From UBA6168 sp041163745 (GTDB lineage: Bacteria; Bacteroidota; Bacteroidia; Chitinophagales; Saprospiraceae), in the NCBI GenBank assembly GCA_041163745.1, contig JBEAQU010000087.1, positions 62,001-126,000 of the forward strand: 64,000 bases of DNA. The letters are read 5' to 3'. This document shows positions 7,925-16,997 of this stretch, one piece after another. Below the pieces are notes generated by a model. The model was not told where the DNA came from, ran no database searches, and saw only the letters and a program-made list of their open reading frames with translations. Numbering within the stretch: the stretch's first letter is position 1; every line of letters begins with the position of its first letter. The position numbers and the translations under genes are program-made.

Positions 7925-9055
7925 CTACTCCGGGAAAGGGCTGCGGAATTCCTCCCGGGTATAGAAAGTGGTGTCGGTGAAAGTATGCAGGAAGGCCGTG
8001 AGCGCCTTCTTCTCATAATCATTGAGACTGAGATGGTTGATGGATTGCACGTTCACATTTTCCGCCCAATGGCCACCGGAGCTGTAATGATCCACCACTT
8101 CCTCCAAGGTTTGGAACCGGCCGTTGTGCATGTAGGGAGCGCCCAAGGCGATGTTCCGTAGGCTGGGTGCCCTGAATTTGCCGTTGTCCGTTCGGCGGCC
8201 GGTGATCGCCCCCAGGCCCTTGTCCTGAAAATCATCCAGGGAGTTGACCGCCTGGATGGCATTGTTGAAATAGTCGTTGTTTGTGAGCAAAGGACCTCCG
8301 TGGCAATGCGCGCAATGCCCCCCCTTGCTGGTATTGGTCAGGTCGTCGAAGAAGATGTTGTAGCCATCGATCTCCAGGTCGGACAGGAGGAAGGGGTCGT
8401 CATTACCCTGATAGAATTTCTGGTCGTAGCGGGAGTTGGCGCTGACGAGCGTCCGTTCGAATTGTGCCAGGGCTTTGGATACCAGGCTACGGGTGAGTTG
8501 CGCGCGGGCATCGATGCCGAATGCCTCCCGGAAATATGCCGGATAGGTCGGGTGTCTGCGCAACTTCTCCTCGACGTGCTCCCAGATGTCTCCCATCTCC
8601 ACCGGGTTGGTCACTGGGTGGAGGGCCTGCTCCTCGAGCGTCCGCACCCTGCCGTCCCAAAAGAATCCGTTCTCATTGAATCCGATGTTCAGCAAGGACA
8701 TGGAACTGCGGGGGCCTACCTGGTTTCCGATGCCGACGGCCAGGGGCAAGCGGTCGTTGAAGGCCTGTTCCAGTTGGTGGCAACTCGAACAGGAGATGGT
8801 GCTGTCGGCGGAAAGGATAGGGTCGTAAAAGAGTCTTCTCCCAAGCGCCACCCCCTGCAAGGTAAGGGGATTGTCCGCTGGAATGACCATTTGCGGAAAG
8901 CCGGGGGGTATCTCCAGGTCGTAAGGGCTCGGTGCATACGGCAACTGGACCAGGTCCGGGTCCCTGCCGTCCGGGATGACGTTCTGACCGCCTTCCCGAC
9001 AGGCGGACAGCCAGCCGAGCAGCAACAAAGCGCCTATCATCCTTTTCCTTTTCAT
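7925..9055 (-). CDS. Di-haem cytochrome c peroxidase / MauG-MbnH family lipoprotein
   Basis: The 376-residue product has a lipoprotein signal (lipobox LSAC, Cys at about 19) and two c-type haem sites: CSSCH near residue 90 and CAHCH near residue 250. APYMHNGRFQTLEEVV is the family motif around the sixth ligand of the second haem; the Met there fits classical peroxidases. It is the last gene after two MbnP-like lipoproteins, and MbnH-type di-haem enzymes are known to oxidise a tryptophan of MbnP. The genomic pairing therefore suggests such a partner role. The alternative is a plain periplasmic H2O2-reducing peroxidase. The 52-base gap to the MbnP gene implies one operon. Confidence 0.88.
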   Translation of the reverse strand: MKRKRMIGALLLLGWLSACREGGQNVIPDGRDPDLVQLPYAPSPYDLEIPPGFPQMVIPADNPLTLQGVALGRRLFYDPILSADSTISCSSCHQLEQAFNDRLPLAVGIGNQVGPRSSMSLLNIGFNENGFFWDGRVRTLEEQALHPVTNPVEMGDIWEHVEEKLRRHPTYPAYFREAFGIDARAQLTRSLVSKALAQFERTLVSANSRYDQKFYQGNDDPFLLSDLEIDGYNIFFDDLTNTSKGGHCAHCHGGPLLTNNDYFNNAIQAVNSLDDFQDKGLGAITGRRTDNGKFRAPSLRNIALGAPYMHNGRFQTLEEVVDHYSSGGHWAENVNVQSINHLSLNDYEKKALTAFLHTFTDTTFYTREEFRSPFPE

Positions 9056-9107
9056 GTCTCCTTTTGATTTGGATTTCAGCTGTTTTTTTTGAAGCCCATC
9101 AACATGG

Positions 9108-9896
9108 TCAATTGCTTCGAAGCCGCCAAGCCCGGGCGTGCTGGTCGCACAACTGGTTCGCCACGGACAGGTCGTTCATGTTGTGGGTGTACAGGTTCGC
9201 CGGGTCGGACAAATCCAGGTAAGCCCCTTCTTCCCAGGCATACAGCCTGCTGACGTCGAGCGATAGTTCCAATCCGGTGGTTTTGCCGGCTGCCACGGAG
9301 AAAGGCAGGTCAAGGAAAACGGTCCGGAACACCTCGTCCGTTCCGGGATGGTGCCCGAAGCCGGGATCCCCTTGGCCGATGCCATTTCCATCCTTGTCGT
9401 AGATGCCCTCGGATTTGAAGAAGATGAAGCTTCCCCAATCCGTCCAGAAATGGGAATTGAACGTGGTGCGGAAAGGATTTCCCACAGGCAGCTGGTTGGC
9501 CTGGGGCGTGTTCATGGCCGCGGGCACCCCTACCCCCAGCCGCAGGCCACGGTAATTGCCGACCGGCAGGCGGTCGGTCCGGAAGGTCAGGGGACGCACG
9601 GCATCCTCCGGCGTGGTGTTGTCGGAAAAATCGAAGAACAAGGCGTCCAGCAAAGGCACCTCCGTGATGCCGTCTTCTCCGACCAGCACCAATTCGGAAA
9701 GATATCCGTTCAGCACCTGAAACCGGATGTTACGACCGTCCGGATATGTGTAGTCCTGTCCGTACGTCACCAAAGGTGCATCGGCGTAGGTGGCGAGCAG
9801 ATCCAGGCGTACGCTGCCGGTGTTGCCGGGGTCGTCCTCCCGACAGGAAAGAGACAAGAGAATCGGCAGGGCAAGCAGCAAGGGTGATTTTTTCAT
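9108..9896 (-). CDS. MbnP-like copper-binding lipoprotein
   Basis: The 262-residue protein has a lipoprotein signal (LLSLSC) followed by a beta-rich MbnP-type domain: VRLDLLATYADAPL at the start, FQVLNGYLSELVLV in the first third, and FNSHFWTDWGSFIFFKSEG in the middle. The last stretch matches the WTW-containing segment of MbnP, where a tryptophan is converted to kynurenine and helps bind copper. A HHPGTDE pair of histidines follows. It sits directly upstream of the di-haem enzyme gene, the arrangement known for MbnP/MbnH. Location is the outer face of a membrane in the periplasm. Copper binding is inferred from the family. Confidence 0.82.
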   Translation of the reverse strand: MKKSPLLLALPILLSLSCREDDPGNTGSVRLDLLATYADAPLVTYGQDYTYPDGRNIRFQVLNGYLSELVLVGEDGITEVPLLDALFFDFSDNTTPEDAVRPLTFRTDRLPVGNYRGLRLGVGVPAAMNTPQANQLPVGNPFRTTFNSHFWTDWGSFIFFKSEGIYDKDGNGIGQGDPGFGHHPGTDEVFRTVFLDLPFSVAAGKTTGLELSLDVSRLYAWEEGAYLDLSDPANLYTHNMNDLSVANQLCDQHARAWRLRSN

Positions 9897-9984
9897 CGGG
9901 TCTGTCTTTATGATGGTCGTTCCACAGGATGGTGACCGTTTTACAGGCGGGCGGCACGGCGGGGCGCCCTTCGCAAACCTCCCG

Positions 9985-10830
9985 CTATTCCATCTTCAGT
10001 TCAACCACGGAGAAGGCTTTTGTCAGATTCGCGTCCATCTTTTGTCCGACGAGGTCGTCCGTATCCGCTGCAAAATCGATGCCCTCCAGCAAGCGGTCGT
10101 ACCGGATCCGGAGGATCGCCCCCACGTCGAACCCGTTGTCAATCCGAACAGGGACATCGAACGGCAGGTCGACGGTCCGCGGACCGGCAAGCCGGACGTC
10201 CGTCACGGGTGTGTCGGGGAAGGTGTCGCGGAGCAGCAGCATGCGCAGTGCCAGATATCCGTCCTCTTCCTCATATAATAAAGTGTCTTCCCGGAGCAGG
10301 TGGCCGGCAGGCCAGTCATCCGGTGCCAGCCCTTGGAGACTGTCGGGCAAGCCGAGGGTGAGGCGCAGGGCGCCGAACAAGCCGCTTCCGACCCAGGTAC
10401 CCGCTGCGGCCGGCTGGAAGATGTCGCGGTCCGCCCGCACGAAGCAATCCGTCAACATCAATGGAACACCGGTGGCAGGGATAAGTTCAATGCGGTCGAC
10501 AAGCGGGACGGCCACCCCGTCGTCCCGTACGAGCCGCAGGTCGGACAGAAGGAAACGGGCACGCCGGACAGCATACAGGTGGTTTGTATCCGGAAATGCG
10601 GGATACAGGGAATCGTAGCGGAAGGTCGTCCCGTCTTCCGCCCCGCCCGGCAGTGCCAGGCGGTGTTGGAAGGACAGCTTCAGGGAAGGATAGTTGCAAC
10701 AGGTCGATCCACAGTCGTCGTCGGCGGACACGTCGTAATTGGCAGCCAGGGGGTCCAGACAGCCTTCCGCCGGCTGGTAACAGGCGGATACGACCGTGCA
10801 GAGGCACACCGCCAGCAGGTGGTAGAGCAT
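9985..10830 (-). CDS. Divergent MbnP-like lipoprotein with GCxDP calcium-loop-like motif
   Basis: The product (281 residues from ATG 10830, VVSAC lipobox) starts its mature part with GCLDPLAANYDVSADDD, a cysteine-rich GC-x-DP-A-NY motif common on Bacteroidota surface proteins. An MbnP-like domain follows: KLSFQHRL, then ARFLLSDLRLVRDDGVAVPL, FGALRLTLGLPDS and a late DLPFDVPVRI strand. It lacks the tryptophan pair of its neighbour; the equivalent place reads TLLYEEEDGYLALRM. It is likely co-transcribed with the MbnP and di-haem genes (88 bases to the next). The frame runs 23 codons further upstream but only the 10830 start gives a signal peptide. Confidence 0.72.
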   Translation of the reverse strand: MLYHLLAVCLCTVVSACYQPAEGCLDPLAANYDVSADDDCGSTCCNYPSLKLSFQHRLALPGGAEDGTTFRYDSLYPAFPDTNHLYAVRRARFLLSDLRLVRDDGVAVPLVDRIELIPATGVPLMLTDCFVRADRDIFQPAAAGTWVGSGLFGALRLTLGLPDSLQGLAPDDWPAGHLLREDTLLYEEEDGYLALRMLLLRDTFPDTPVTDVRLAGPRTVDLPFDVPVRIDNGFDVGAILRIRYDRLLEGIDFAADTDDLVGQKMDANLTKAFSVVELKME

Positions 10831-10940
10831 CGGGTGGGCTTCCCGGTCGGAACGGCTTATGCCGCCACCTTGCCGGAGATGTTCGGGAAATGTTGCCATG
10901 TTGCCTGAAACCTATGTGCCGGAGGCACGACGGATGAGCG

Positions 10941-11861
10941 TCAGCCGCCCATCCGCGACCGCTTGACCAGCCAGGACTGGAGGACGGGCCGGAACCCGGC
11001 GTTGATGTCCGCCTCCACAAAGTCCACCTGGTACTGCATACAGCGCAGGCGGAGGGATTCCTTGAAGCGGCGGACCTGCTCCACATAGGATTCCTTCACC
11101 TGTTTGGGCTGCAGCCGGACCTGTTCGCCGGATTCCATGTCGATGAAAAGGTAGGGCCTGTTCTCGAACTCGAAGTCGAGCTCCAGGCGTTTGTCCACCG
11201 TATGGAAGAGGATGACCTCGTGTTTGTTGTACCGCAGGTGTTGGAGGGCGGAGAAAAGGGCTTCCGTCTGGTCTCCCTGTTCGAACATATCGCTGAAGAT
11301 GACGACGAGGGACCGTCGGTGGATGCTGTCCGCGATCTGGTGGAGCGATTTGGCGGCGGCGGTACCCTGGTTCCGGGTGGGGTTGTCCAGGAGTTGCTGC
11401 AGGTACGTGAGCAACAGCCGGTAGTGGGAGGTGCTGGATTTGCAGCGGGTATGGAGGCCGACGGACTCGTCGAACAAAGACAACCCGAAGGCGTCGCGTT
11501 GCCGCAGCAGCAGGTTCATCAGCGAAGCGGCCGCCAGGGCGGAGAAACGGATCTTGTTGAAGGTGTCCGTCTGTCCTTCCGGGAAATACATGGAGGAGGA
11601 GGCATCGATGACCAATTGGCAACGGAGGTTGGTCTCCTCTTCGAACTTCTTGACATAAAGCCGTTCCGTGCGGGCGAACACCTTCCAGTCGAGGTCACGG
11701 GTGCTTTCCCCCTGGTTGTACAGGCGGTGTTCCGCGAATTCGACGGAGAATCCGTGGAAAGGGGACTTGTGCAGTCCGATGATGAATCCTTCCACTACCT
11801 GGCGGGCGAGCAAGTCGAGGTTGCCAAGGTTCCGTACATCGATATTATCAGTTAACTGCAT
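10941..11861 (-). CDS. DUF58 domain protein with VWA-like fold
   Basis: This 306-residue cytoplasmic protein belongs to the DUF58 family. NQGESTRDLDWKVFARTERLYVKKFEE is the hallmark, here quoted in parts: STRDLDWKVFART and RLYVKKFEE. VIDASSSM around residue 88 is a MIDAS-type metal motif (DxSxS) of von Willebrand A folds. Such proteins usually work with a MoxR AAA ATPase and BatA/BatB membrane proteins, but none of these is encoded nearby. The start MQLTDNIDVRNLGNLDLLARQVVEGF fits the family. Its role here is unknown. Confidence 0.88.
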   Translation of the reverse strand: MQLTDNIDVRNLGNLDLLARQVVEGFIIGLHKSPFHGFSVEFAEHRLYNQGESTRDLDWKVFARTERLYVKKFEEETNLRCQLVIDASSSMYFPEGQTDTFNKIRFSALAAASLMNLLLRQRDAFGLSLFDESVGLHTRCKSSTSHYRLLLTYLQQLLDNPTRNQGTAAAKSLHQIADSIHRRSLVVIFSDMFEQGDQTEALFSALQHLRYNKHEVILFHTVDKRLELDFEFENRPYLFIDMESGEQVRLQPKQVKESYVEQVRRFKESLRLRCMQYQVDFVEADINAGFRPVLQSWLVKRSRMGG

Positions 11862-11972
11862 GGTTCAAGCTGCAAGGTTAGGCCCGCCCACCGGCCGGAC
11901 CGGCAACATTAGGAACGCCTGTCGGGGAAAAGAGTTGCGCGGAGCGGGATCTCATCGCTGTTCCGGATGTCA

Positions 11973-13319
11973 TCAGAGGGACGGCAGGGACCAGCCGTTG
12001 TGGTATTCCGCCCGGATCAGCCGGTTGGCGGCCTCATCCGTGCCGAAATTACCGGCGGCGGCATCCCAGTAGACCTTCCGGCCGGTCTTGTAGGCCACGT
12101 TGCCCATGTGTGCGTTGATGGCGGCCACGGCTCCGGTTTCGATGCCGCATTTCAGTATCTCCGGACGGTTGCCGGTGATGGCGTCCACGAAGTTCCGCAC
12201 ATGTTCGTAGAGGTAATTCTCACCGGACGGCCTGCGTTGTTCCGGGATGTCCTCGACTTTGTAGCGCAGCACGCCGTTTCCATCCCGTTGTGTTTCGGGA
12301 ATCACATCCCAGCCGTCGCGGTTGAGCACCAGGGTGCCGTTGTTTCCGATGAAGGCGATTCCTTCCGTTCTGCCGTAGTTTCCGAGGTCAATGCCGGTTC
12401 CGTGTTCCCAAAGCATGTTGAAGCCATCGTATTCGAAGACCGCCTGCAGGGTGTCCGGTGTCTCGGACGCGTCGTCGGGATAGGCCAGTTTGCCTCCCGA
12501 GGCCATGACTGATTTCGGAGCCGAAACACCCATGGCATGGAGGGCGATGTCTATTTCGTGGACACCCCAGTCCGTCATCAGACCGCCGGCATAATCCCAG
12601 AACCATCGGAAGTTGAAGTGGAAACGGTTCTGGTTGAAAGGCCGGCGCGGGGCGGGACCCAGCCACATGTCGTAATCGACGCCGGCAGGCGGAACGGAAT
12701 CCGGCACGACGGTAACCGGTTTCATCCATCCTTGGTAAGCCCAGCATTTCACGAGGCGTACGTTGCCGAGCTGACCGGAGCGGAGATATTCGATCGCATT
12801 TTCGTAATGGCTTCCGCTGCGTTGCCATTGTCCGATCTGCACCATCCTGCCGTACCGGCGGGCGGCTTTCCGCATAAGGTTGCATTCCTCGATGGAGTTG
12901 GCCAGAGGCTTTTCCTGATATACGTGCAGGCCGGCGGAGAGGGCGTCGCAAAAGGGCAGGCAGTGCCAGTGGTCTGGGGTGGCGATGATCACATAATCGA
13001 GGTCCTCCCGTTCCAGCATCCGTCGGTAATCCCGGTACAAGGCGGGCCGGCTGCCTTGCAGTTCTTCCACATTGGCCGCTCTTCCGTCGAGGACGGACTG
13101 GTCCACGTCCGCCAGGGCGGCGCAGGTGACCTGTTTGATGCGGAGGTGTTGCTGCAGATTGCTCCAGCCCATGCCCTTGCAACCGACCAGGCCGACCCGC
13201 AGCTGGTCGAGGGCGGAGACACGCCCTTTTCGGGCGGCGATGATGTCCGGGGGAAACAAGGTGGCGCCGGCAACGACGGCGGCGGATTGGTACAGGAATC
13301 TTCTGCGCGTGTTTTTCAT
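11973..13319 (-). CDS. Tat-exported Gfo/Idh/MocA family oxidoreductase
   Basis: The 448-residue enzyme begins MKNTRRRFLYQSAAVVAGA, a twin-arginine signal (RRRFL), so it is exported folded with its cofactor. The Rossmann part has LRVGLVGCKGMGWSNL (dinucleotide loop), IATPDHWH and EKPLANSIEEC, all typical of the family; the C-terminal half includes WDYAGGLMTDWGVHEIDIA. Relatives oxidise or hydrolyse sugars and glycosides through NAD-linked keto intermediates. The start was set at 13319 because the signal begins there; the frame continues upstream without support. It ends 111 bases before DUF58. Confidence 0.9.
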   Translation of the reverse strand: MKNTRRRFLYQSAAVVAGATLFPPDIIAARKGRVSALDQLRVGLVGCKGMGWSNLQQHLRIKQVTCAALADVDQSVLDGRAANVEELQGSRPALYRDYRRMLEREDLDYVIIATPDHWHCLPFCDALSAGLHVYQEKPLANSIEECNLMRKAARRYGRMVQIGQWQRSGSHYENAIEYLRSGQLGNVRLVKCWAYQGWMKPVTVVPDSVPPAGVDYDMWLGPAPRRPFNQNRFHFNFRWFWDYAGGLMTDWGVHEIDIALHAMGVSAPKSVMASGGKLAYPDDASETPDTLQAVFEYDGFNMLWEHGTGIDLGNYGRTEGIAFIGNNGTLVLNRDGWDVIPETQRDGNGVLRYKVEDIPEQRRPSGENYLYEHVRNFVDAITGNRPEILKCGIETGAVAAINAHMGNVAYKTGRKVYWDAAAGNFGTDEAANRLIRAEYHNGWSLPSL

Positions 13320-13484
13320 ACGGTTGCTGATTAAGGTCGGCAAAAATCCGTCGGATCTGTCCGCGCGCAGGGCGCCGGACCGGTCACGGCCGACCGACAA
13401 GGTAGGTAATTTTCCGGTTCCGAAGCCCACGAATCGGCAACAATTGCCCGCCCCTCCTGTCATCGCGGTACCGGACGCAGCCGG

Positions 13485-14987
13485 TCAGACTGGTTCTTCC
13501 ACAAAATAAGCCTCGACTTCCCCGATGTTACGGGCCGGAATCAGGCCCCGGCAGGTACATCGGAAATGAGCGGCGACCAAGGCTTGGGTCGCGGCGGAGA
13601 TGTTGACCCGACCGGGTTCGCTCGCCGTTTCCATACGGGCGGCGATATTGACGGTCTCCCCCCATATGTCGTATGCGAACTTGTCGCTGCCTACCACACC
13701 GGCCACGACGGGACCGGTATGGATGCCGATGCGCGCCACGAATAGTGGCAGGCCGGCGGCCGTGCGGTCGCGGTTCCAATCTGTCAGGAAATCAAGGAAC
13801 GCCAGGGCCGCCCGTACCATCCGCACGGCGTGGTCGGGTTCCGGTCCGTCCAAGCCACCCGCACACATATAGGCATCGCCGATGGTCTTGATTTTTTCGA
13901 GCCGGTGCAGCCTGACAATCCGGTCGAAACCCCGGAAGGCGTGGTCCAGGTCACGGACCAAGGTCTCCGGCGGAAGGCCTTTGGAAAAGGCGCTGAAACC
14001 GGCGAAGTCCGAAAACAGGACCGTCACCTGGTCATGCCGCCGGGCGGCGGCGGTACCGGTTTCCTGCAGCTCCCGGGCGACCGGAGCCGGAAGGATGTTA
14101 TGCAACAGCGTTTCGGCCCGCTGGCGTTCCGCTTCGATGAGTTGGTTTTTCGACGCCAGCGCCTCGTTGTGCCGGCTGGATGCATGATACCGGTACAGCA
14201 GGGTGCCGGTCAGCAGCAGGCCCAGCCCAGCCAAGGCGATGAGCAGCTTCCGTTGGGAATCTTTCAAGGCCAGGGCGGCGGCCTGCCGTTCGAGCCGCAG
14301 GTCGCGCTGTGCGATGCCGAGGGAATCCATGGCCTGCCGGTACCGTAGGGAATCCAGCAGCCGCTCCCGCTCCGCCAGCAAGAGCTGTTGCTGCATCTGT
14401 GCCTGGGACATGTGGCGGATGGCATGTTCCTTTTCCCGGATGACCTGTTCCAGCACCACCTGGCTGTCACGGAGCACCTCCTCCCGGTTCTCCAGACTGT
14501 CCAGCCTTGCCATCAGCCGTGCCCCCCCGGCCTGTACCAGTTTCCGCTCGAGGGCCATCACCTCGCGCCGGCGTCCCAGAAGACCGGCCAGCTCGCCCAT
14601 CCCCGAAAGCGCCTCATGCCGGAGGGAGAGGGATTCTGCCGTATTAAACGCCTCCTCCCACCATCTGTATGCCCGGAGGTTGCGCTGTACCTGGAGCGGA
14701 CCGGCCTCCTTGCTGGTGGTGCGCGCTTTTTCCATCAGCGCCTTCGCCTGCAGGTCCTTCCAGCCCTCCCCCCTGGCCGCTACGAAGGCCTTGTCCGCCC
14801 AGGCCATCGCCCGGTCCGTTTTCGCCTCCTGCCGGCAAACAGCCGACAGCTCCAGGGCAGCCCTGACCGCCGCTTCCCCCGTCAGCTCCCGGATGCTGTC
14901 CTCGAGCACTTGGAGCCGGGCGGATTGCCCGTGCAGGAAACACTGGCCAAATAGGCCGAAAGCCAGGATTGCCATCGTTCGGTACAT
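13485..14987 (-). CDS. Membrane-anchored class III adenylate/guanylate cyclase with periplasmic helical sensor region
   Basis: The 500-residue protein has a signal sequence (1-21), a helical extracytoplasmic region of tetratricopeptide-like and coiled-coil character (about 25-245), one membrane segment (248-266, LLIALAGLGLLLTGTLLYRYH in part) and a cytoplasmic class III cyclase domain (about 315-495). Metal-binding Asp327 (VLFSDFAGFS) and Asp371 (IGDAYM), substrate Lys365/Lys367 and the DIWGETVNIAARM motif are present, so the enzyme should be active and, by the Lys/Asp pattern, make cAMP. The signal sensed is unknown. TAACTTAG, one base off the -7 consensus, lies at 15003-15010. It is divergent from the glycerophosphodiesterase gene. 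Confidence 0.88.
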   Translation of the reverse strand: MYRTMAILAFGLFGQCFLHGQSARLQVLEDSIRELTGEAAVRAALELSAVCRQEAKTDRAMAWADKAFVAARGEGWKDLQAKALMEKARTTSKEAGPLQVQRNLRAYRWWEEAFNTAESLSLRHEALSGMGELAGLLGRRREVMALERKLVQAGGARLMARLDSLENREEVLRDSQVVLEQVIREKEHAIRHMSQAQMQQQLLLAERERLLDSLRYRQAMDSLGIAQRDLRLERQAAALALKDSQRKLLIALAGLGLLLTGTLLYRYHASSRHNEALASKNQLIEAERQRAETLLHNILPAPVARELQETGTAAARRHDQVTVLFSDFAGFSAFSKGLPPETLVRDLDHAFRGFDRIVRLHRLEKIKTIGDAYMCAGGLDGPEPDHAVRMVRAALAFLDFLTDWNRDRTAAGLPLFVARIGIHTGPVVAGVVGSDKFAYDIWGETVNIAARMETASEPGRVNISAATQALVAAHFRCTCRGLIPARNIGEVEAYFVEEPV

Positions 14988-15231
14988 GGTGCTTATTTTG
15001 TGCTAAGTTATTCGATTCGCCGGAACTATTCGACGGCAGCGTCCATTGCAGCGAGAGATTTTCTGTAGCTAGCCCCTCCGCCAGGCTGTGCCGACACCAT
15101 TTGTCTCCCGGATGCCATAATTTCGCCGCCGCAGTCGATTTTTCCGGCCGGCTGCCTACCTTTACAAGGTATCCGATCGGATGGTTTCCGTCACCACCCG
15201 CATCGCCAGTCCGCAAGAAAAATGCCGACCG
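14988..15231. promoter_or_regulatory. Divergent promoter region between cyclase and glycerophosphodiesterase genes
   Basis: These 244 bases separate two divergent genes. Leftward, TAACTTAG at 15003-15010 (minus strand) lies 16 bases from the cyclase start. Rightward, TACCTTTA around 15157-15165 resembles TAnnTTTG with one mismatch. Confidence 0.4.
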
Positions 15232-16137
15232 ATGAGCAATCCCCTTCATCTCCTGCTTTGCCTTGGCGGCGTCATGACCGCCCTGCCTTTCCTCGGATTC
15301 TCCCAGACAGCCAGGCACCCTTTCGATTGGCAAGGGCACCGGGGTGCCCGGGGCCTCGCTCCCGAGAACACCGTATCCGCTTTCCTGCAGGCCCTGTCCT
15401 ACCCTTGGGTCACCACCTTGGAAATGGACCTGGCGGTGTCGAAGGACGGCTTCCTCGTCGTGAGCCATGAACCCTGGATGTCGGACGCCATCTGCCTGCA
15501 GCCGGACGGCAGCCCGGTACCGGCGGGATCAGCAGATTCCCACAAGCTGATGGACCTGACATATCAGGAGATACAAGCCTACGACTGTGGCAGCCGCGGC
15601 AACCCCCGCTTTCCGGCGCAAAGGCAGGAAGCGGCCCACAAGCCCTCGCTGAACACCGTGGTGGATTCCGTCCGCAAATACTGCCGGGAACATGACCGCC
15701 CCCTGCCCGCATTCAATATCGAAATCAAGAGCCAACCATCCTACGACGGGGTGTATACGCCGCCCGTGGCGGAATTCGCCCGCCTGACCGTCGCCACCCT
15801 GCACGACCTGGGCATCGACCGGCGGTCGACCGTGCAATCCTTCGACCCACGGGCCTTGCGGGCGGTTCACGAGCTGGATCCCACGCAGGCCACCGCCCTG
15901 CTGGTCGAAAAACCGGGGGACCCCGGGACATTCCTGGCGCAACTCGGCTTCCAGCCCACCGTGTACAGCCCCTACCACCGGCTGCTCCGCAAACGCCAGA
16001 TCGACCACCTGCATCAGATTGGCATCCGCGTCATACCCTGGACTGTCAACGATACCAAAGCCATGCGAAAACTGATCCGCCGGGGAGTGGACGGCATCAT
16101 CACCGATTATCCCGACCGGGCCTGGCCGGTGCGCTGA
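15232..16137 (+). CDS. Secreted glycerophosphodiester phosphodiesterase
   Basis: The product (301 residues from ATG 15232) has a signal peptide (MSNPLHLLLCLGGV to about GFSQ) and a GDPD TIM barrel. GHRGARGLAPENTVSAF carries the first catalytic His; LEMDLAVSKDGFLVVSHEPW holds the metal-binding Glu and Asp and the second His. WTVNDTKAMRKLIRRGVDGIITDYPD is the usual C-terminal signature, here identified by WTVND and GIITDYPD. It would release glycerol-3-phosphate from phospholipid head groups in the periplasm. The frame is open 17 codons further upstream but the signal peptide fixes the start. Confidence 0.92.
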   Translation: MSNPLHLLLCLGGVMTALPFLGFSQTARHPFDWQGHRGARGLAPENTVSAFLQALSYPWVTTLEMDLAVSKDGFLVVSHEPWMSDAICLQPDGSPVPAGSADSHKLMDLTYQEIQAYDCGSRGNPRFPAQRQEAAHKPSLNTVVDSVRKYCREHDRPLPAFNIEIKSQPSYDGVYTPPVAEFARLTVATLHDLGIDRRSTVQSFDPRALRAVHELDPTQATALLVEKPGDPGTFLAQLGFQPTVYSPYHRLLRKRQIDHLHQIGIRVIPWTVNDTKAMRKLIRRGVDGIITDYPDRAWPVR

Positions 16138-16221
16138 GAAACCGAGCAGCGGCCCGAGCGCAAGACCGCCCCGGGTCGTTTGCGCATTCAGCCGACCATC
16201 ACAAAGGAAACAATTGTCATC

Positions 16222-16875
16222 ATGATAACCGAAAGTGCGAACATCATCGACCTGCTCCAGACACATTTCCCGCAATTGCTGGAAAAGGAACTCCAGCAGG
16301 AAATCGCCCAGGTGGGCAAACTGATGCATTTCCAGGCAGGTGAAGTCATCATGGACTACGGCAGCTACATCAGGCTCGTTCCGCTGGTCGTCGAGGGGGC
16401 CGTCCGCGTAACCCGGGAAGACCCGGTGGAAGACCGGGAGATCCTGCTGTACTTCCTGCAGGCAGGTGACGCCTGCTCCATGTCCTTCACCTGCTGTATG
16501 GTCAACAAGAAAAGCGAGATCCGCACGGAGGCCGAAGAAGACACCTCCCTCATCGCCATCCCCATCCGATACATGGACGAGTGGATGACCCGTTACGCCA
16601 GCTGGAAGAACTTCGTGCTCACCACCTACGACCGCAAGATTCTGGACCTTGTCAGGGTGGTCGACAGCATTTCCTTCAAGCACCTGGACGAACGCATGTT
16701 GGATTACCTGCGCAAACGGGTCGCCCTGACCGGCAACCGGGTCATCTCGGCCTCCCACCAGGACATCGCCAATGACCTGAACGTGACCCGGGAAGCCGTT
16801 TCCCGGCTGCTGAAGAACCTCGAACGGGAAGGCGTGGTCAAATTGGGCCGCAACCAGCTGATGCTGAAGCAATAA
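16222..16875 (+). CDS. Crp/Fnr family transcription regulator with a cysteine cluster
   Basis: The 217-residue protein has a cyclic-nucleotide-binding-type jelly roll (about 30-125), a dimerisation helix and a C-terminal winged helix; SHQDIANDLNVTREAVSRLL is the helix-turn-helix. The arginine-containing cAMP loop is not seen. There are no Fnr-type N-terminal cysteines, but Cys85, Cys91 and Cys92 (AGDACSMSFTCCMV) cluster inside the effector pocket. Members with this motif are frequent beside sulfur genes in Bacteroidota. The gene lies directly upstream of a persulfide dioxygenase/rhodanese locus, so a redox or persulfide sensor for that locus is inferred. Start chosen at MITESANI; the frame is open 14 codons upstream. 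Confidence 0.85.
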   Translation: MITESANIIDLLQTHFPQLLEKELQQEIAQVGKLMHFQAGEVIMDYGSYIRLVPLVVEGAVRVTREDPVEDREILLYFLQAGDACSMSFTCCMVNKKSEIRTEAEEDTSLIAIPIRYMDEWMTRYASWKNFVLTTYDRKILDLVRVVDSISFKHLDERMLDYLRKRVALTGNRVISASHQDIANDLNVTREAVSRLLKNLEREGVVKLGRNQLMLKQ

Positions 16876-16997
16876 CGTTCCCACCTATCCGCCGGCCGCC
16901 GTCCTTCCAGGTACGGCCAACCCTCCAAACGGGACCCTCCCCGCAGCCGCCTGGCTCCGCCGTCTACCGCATTGTAGGCCTTCCTCATGCCGGAAGG

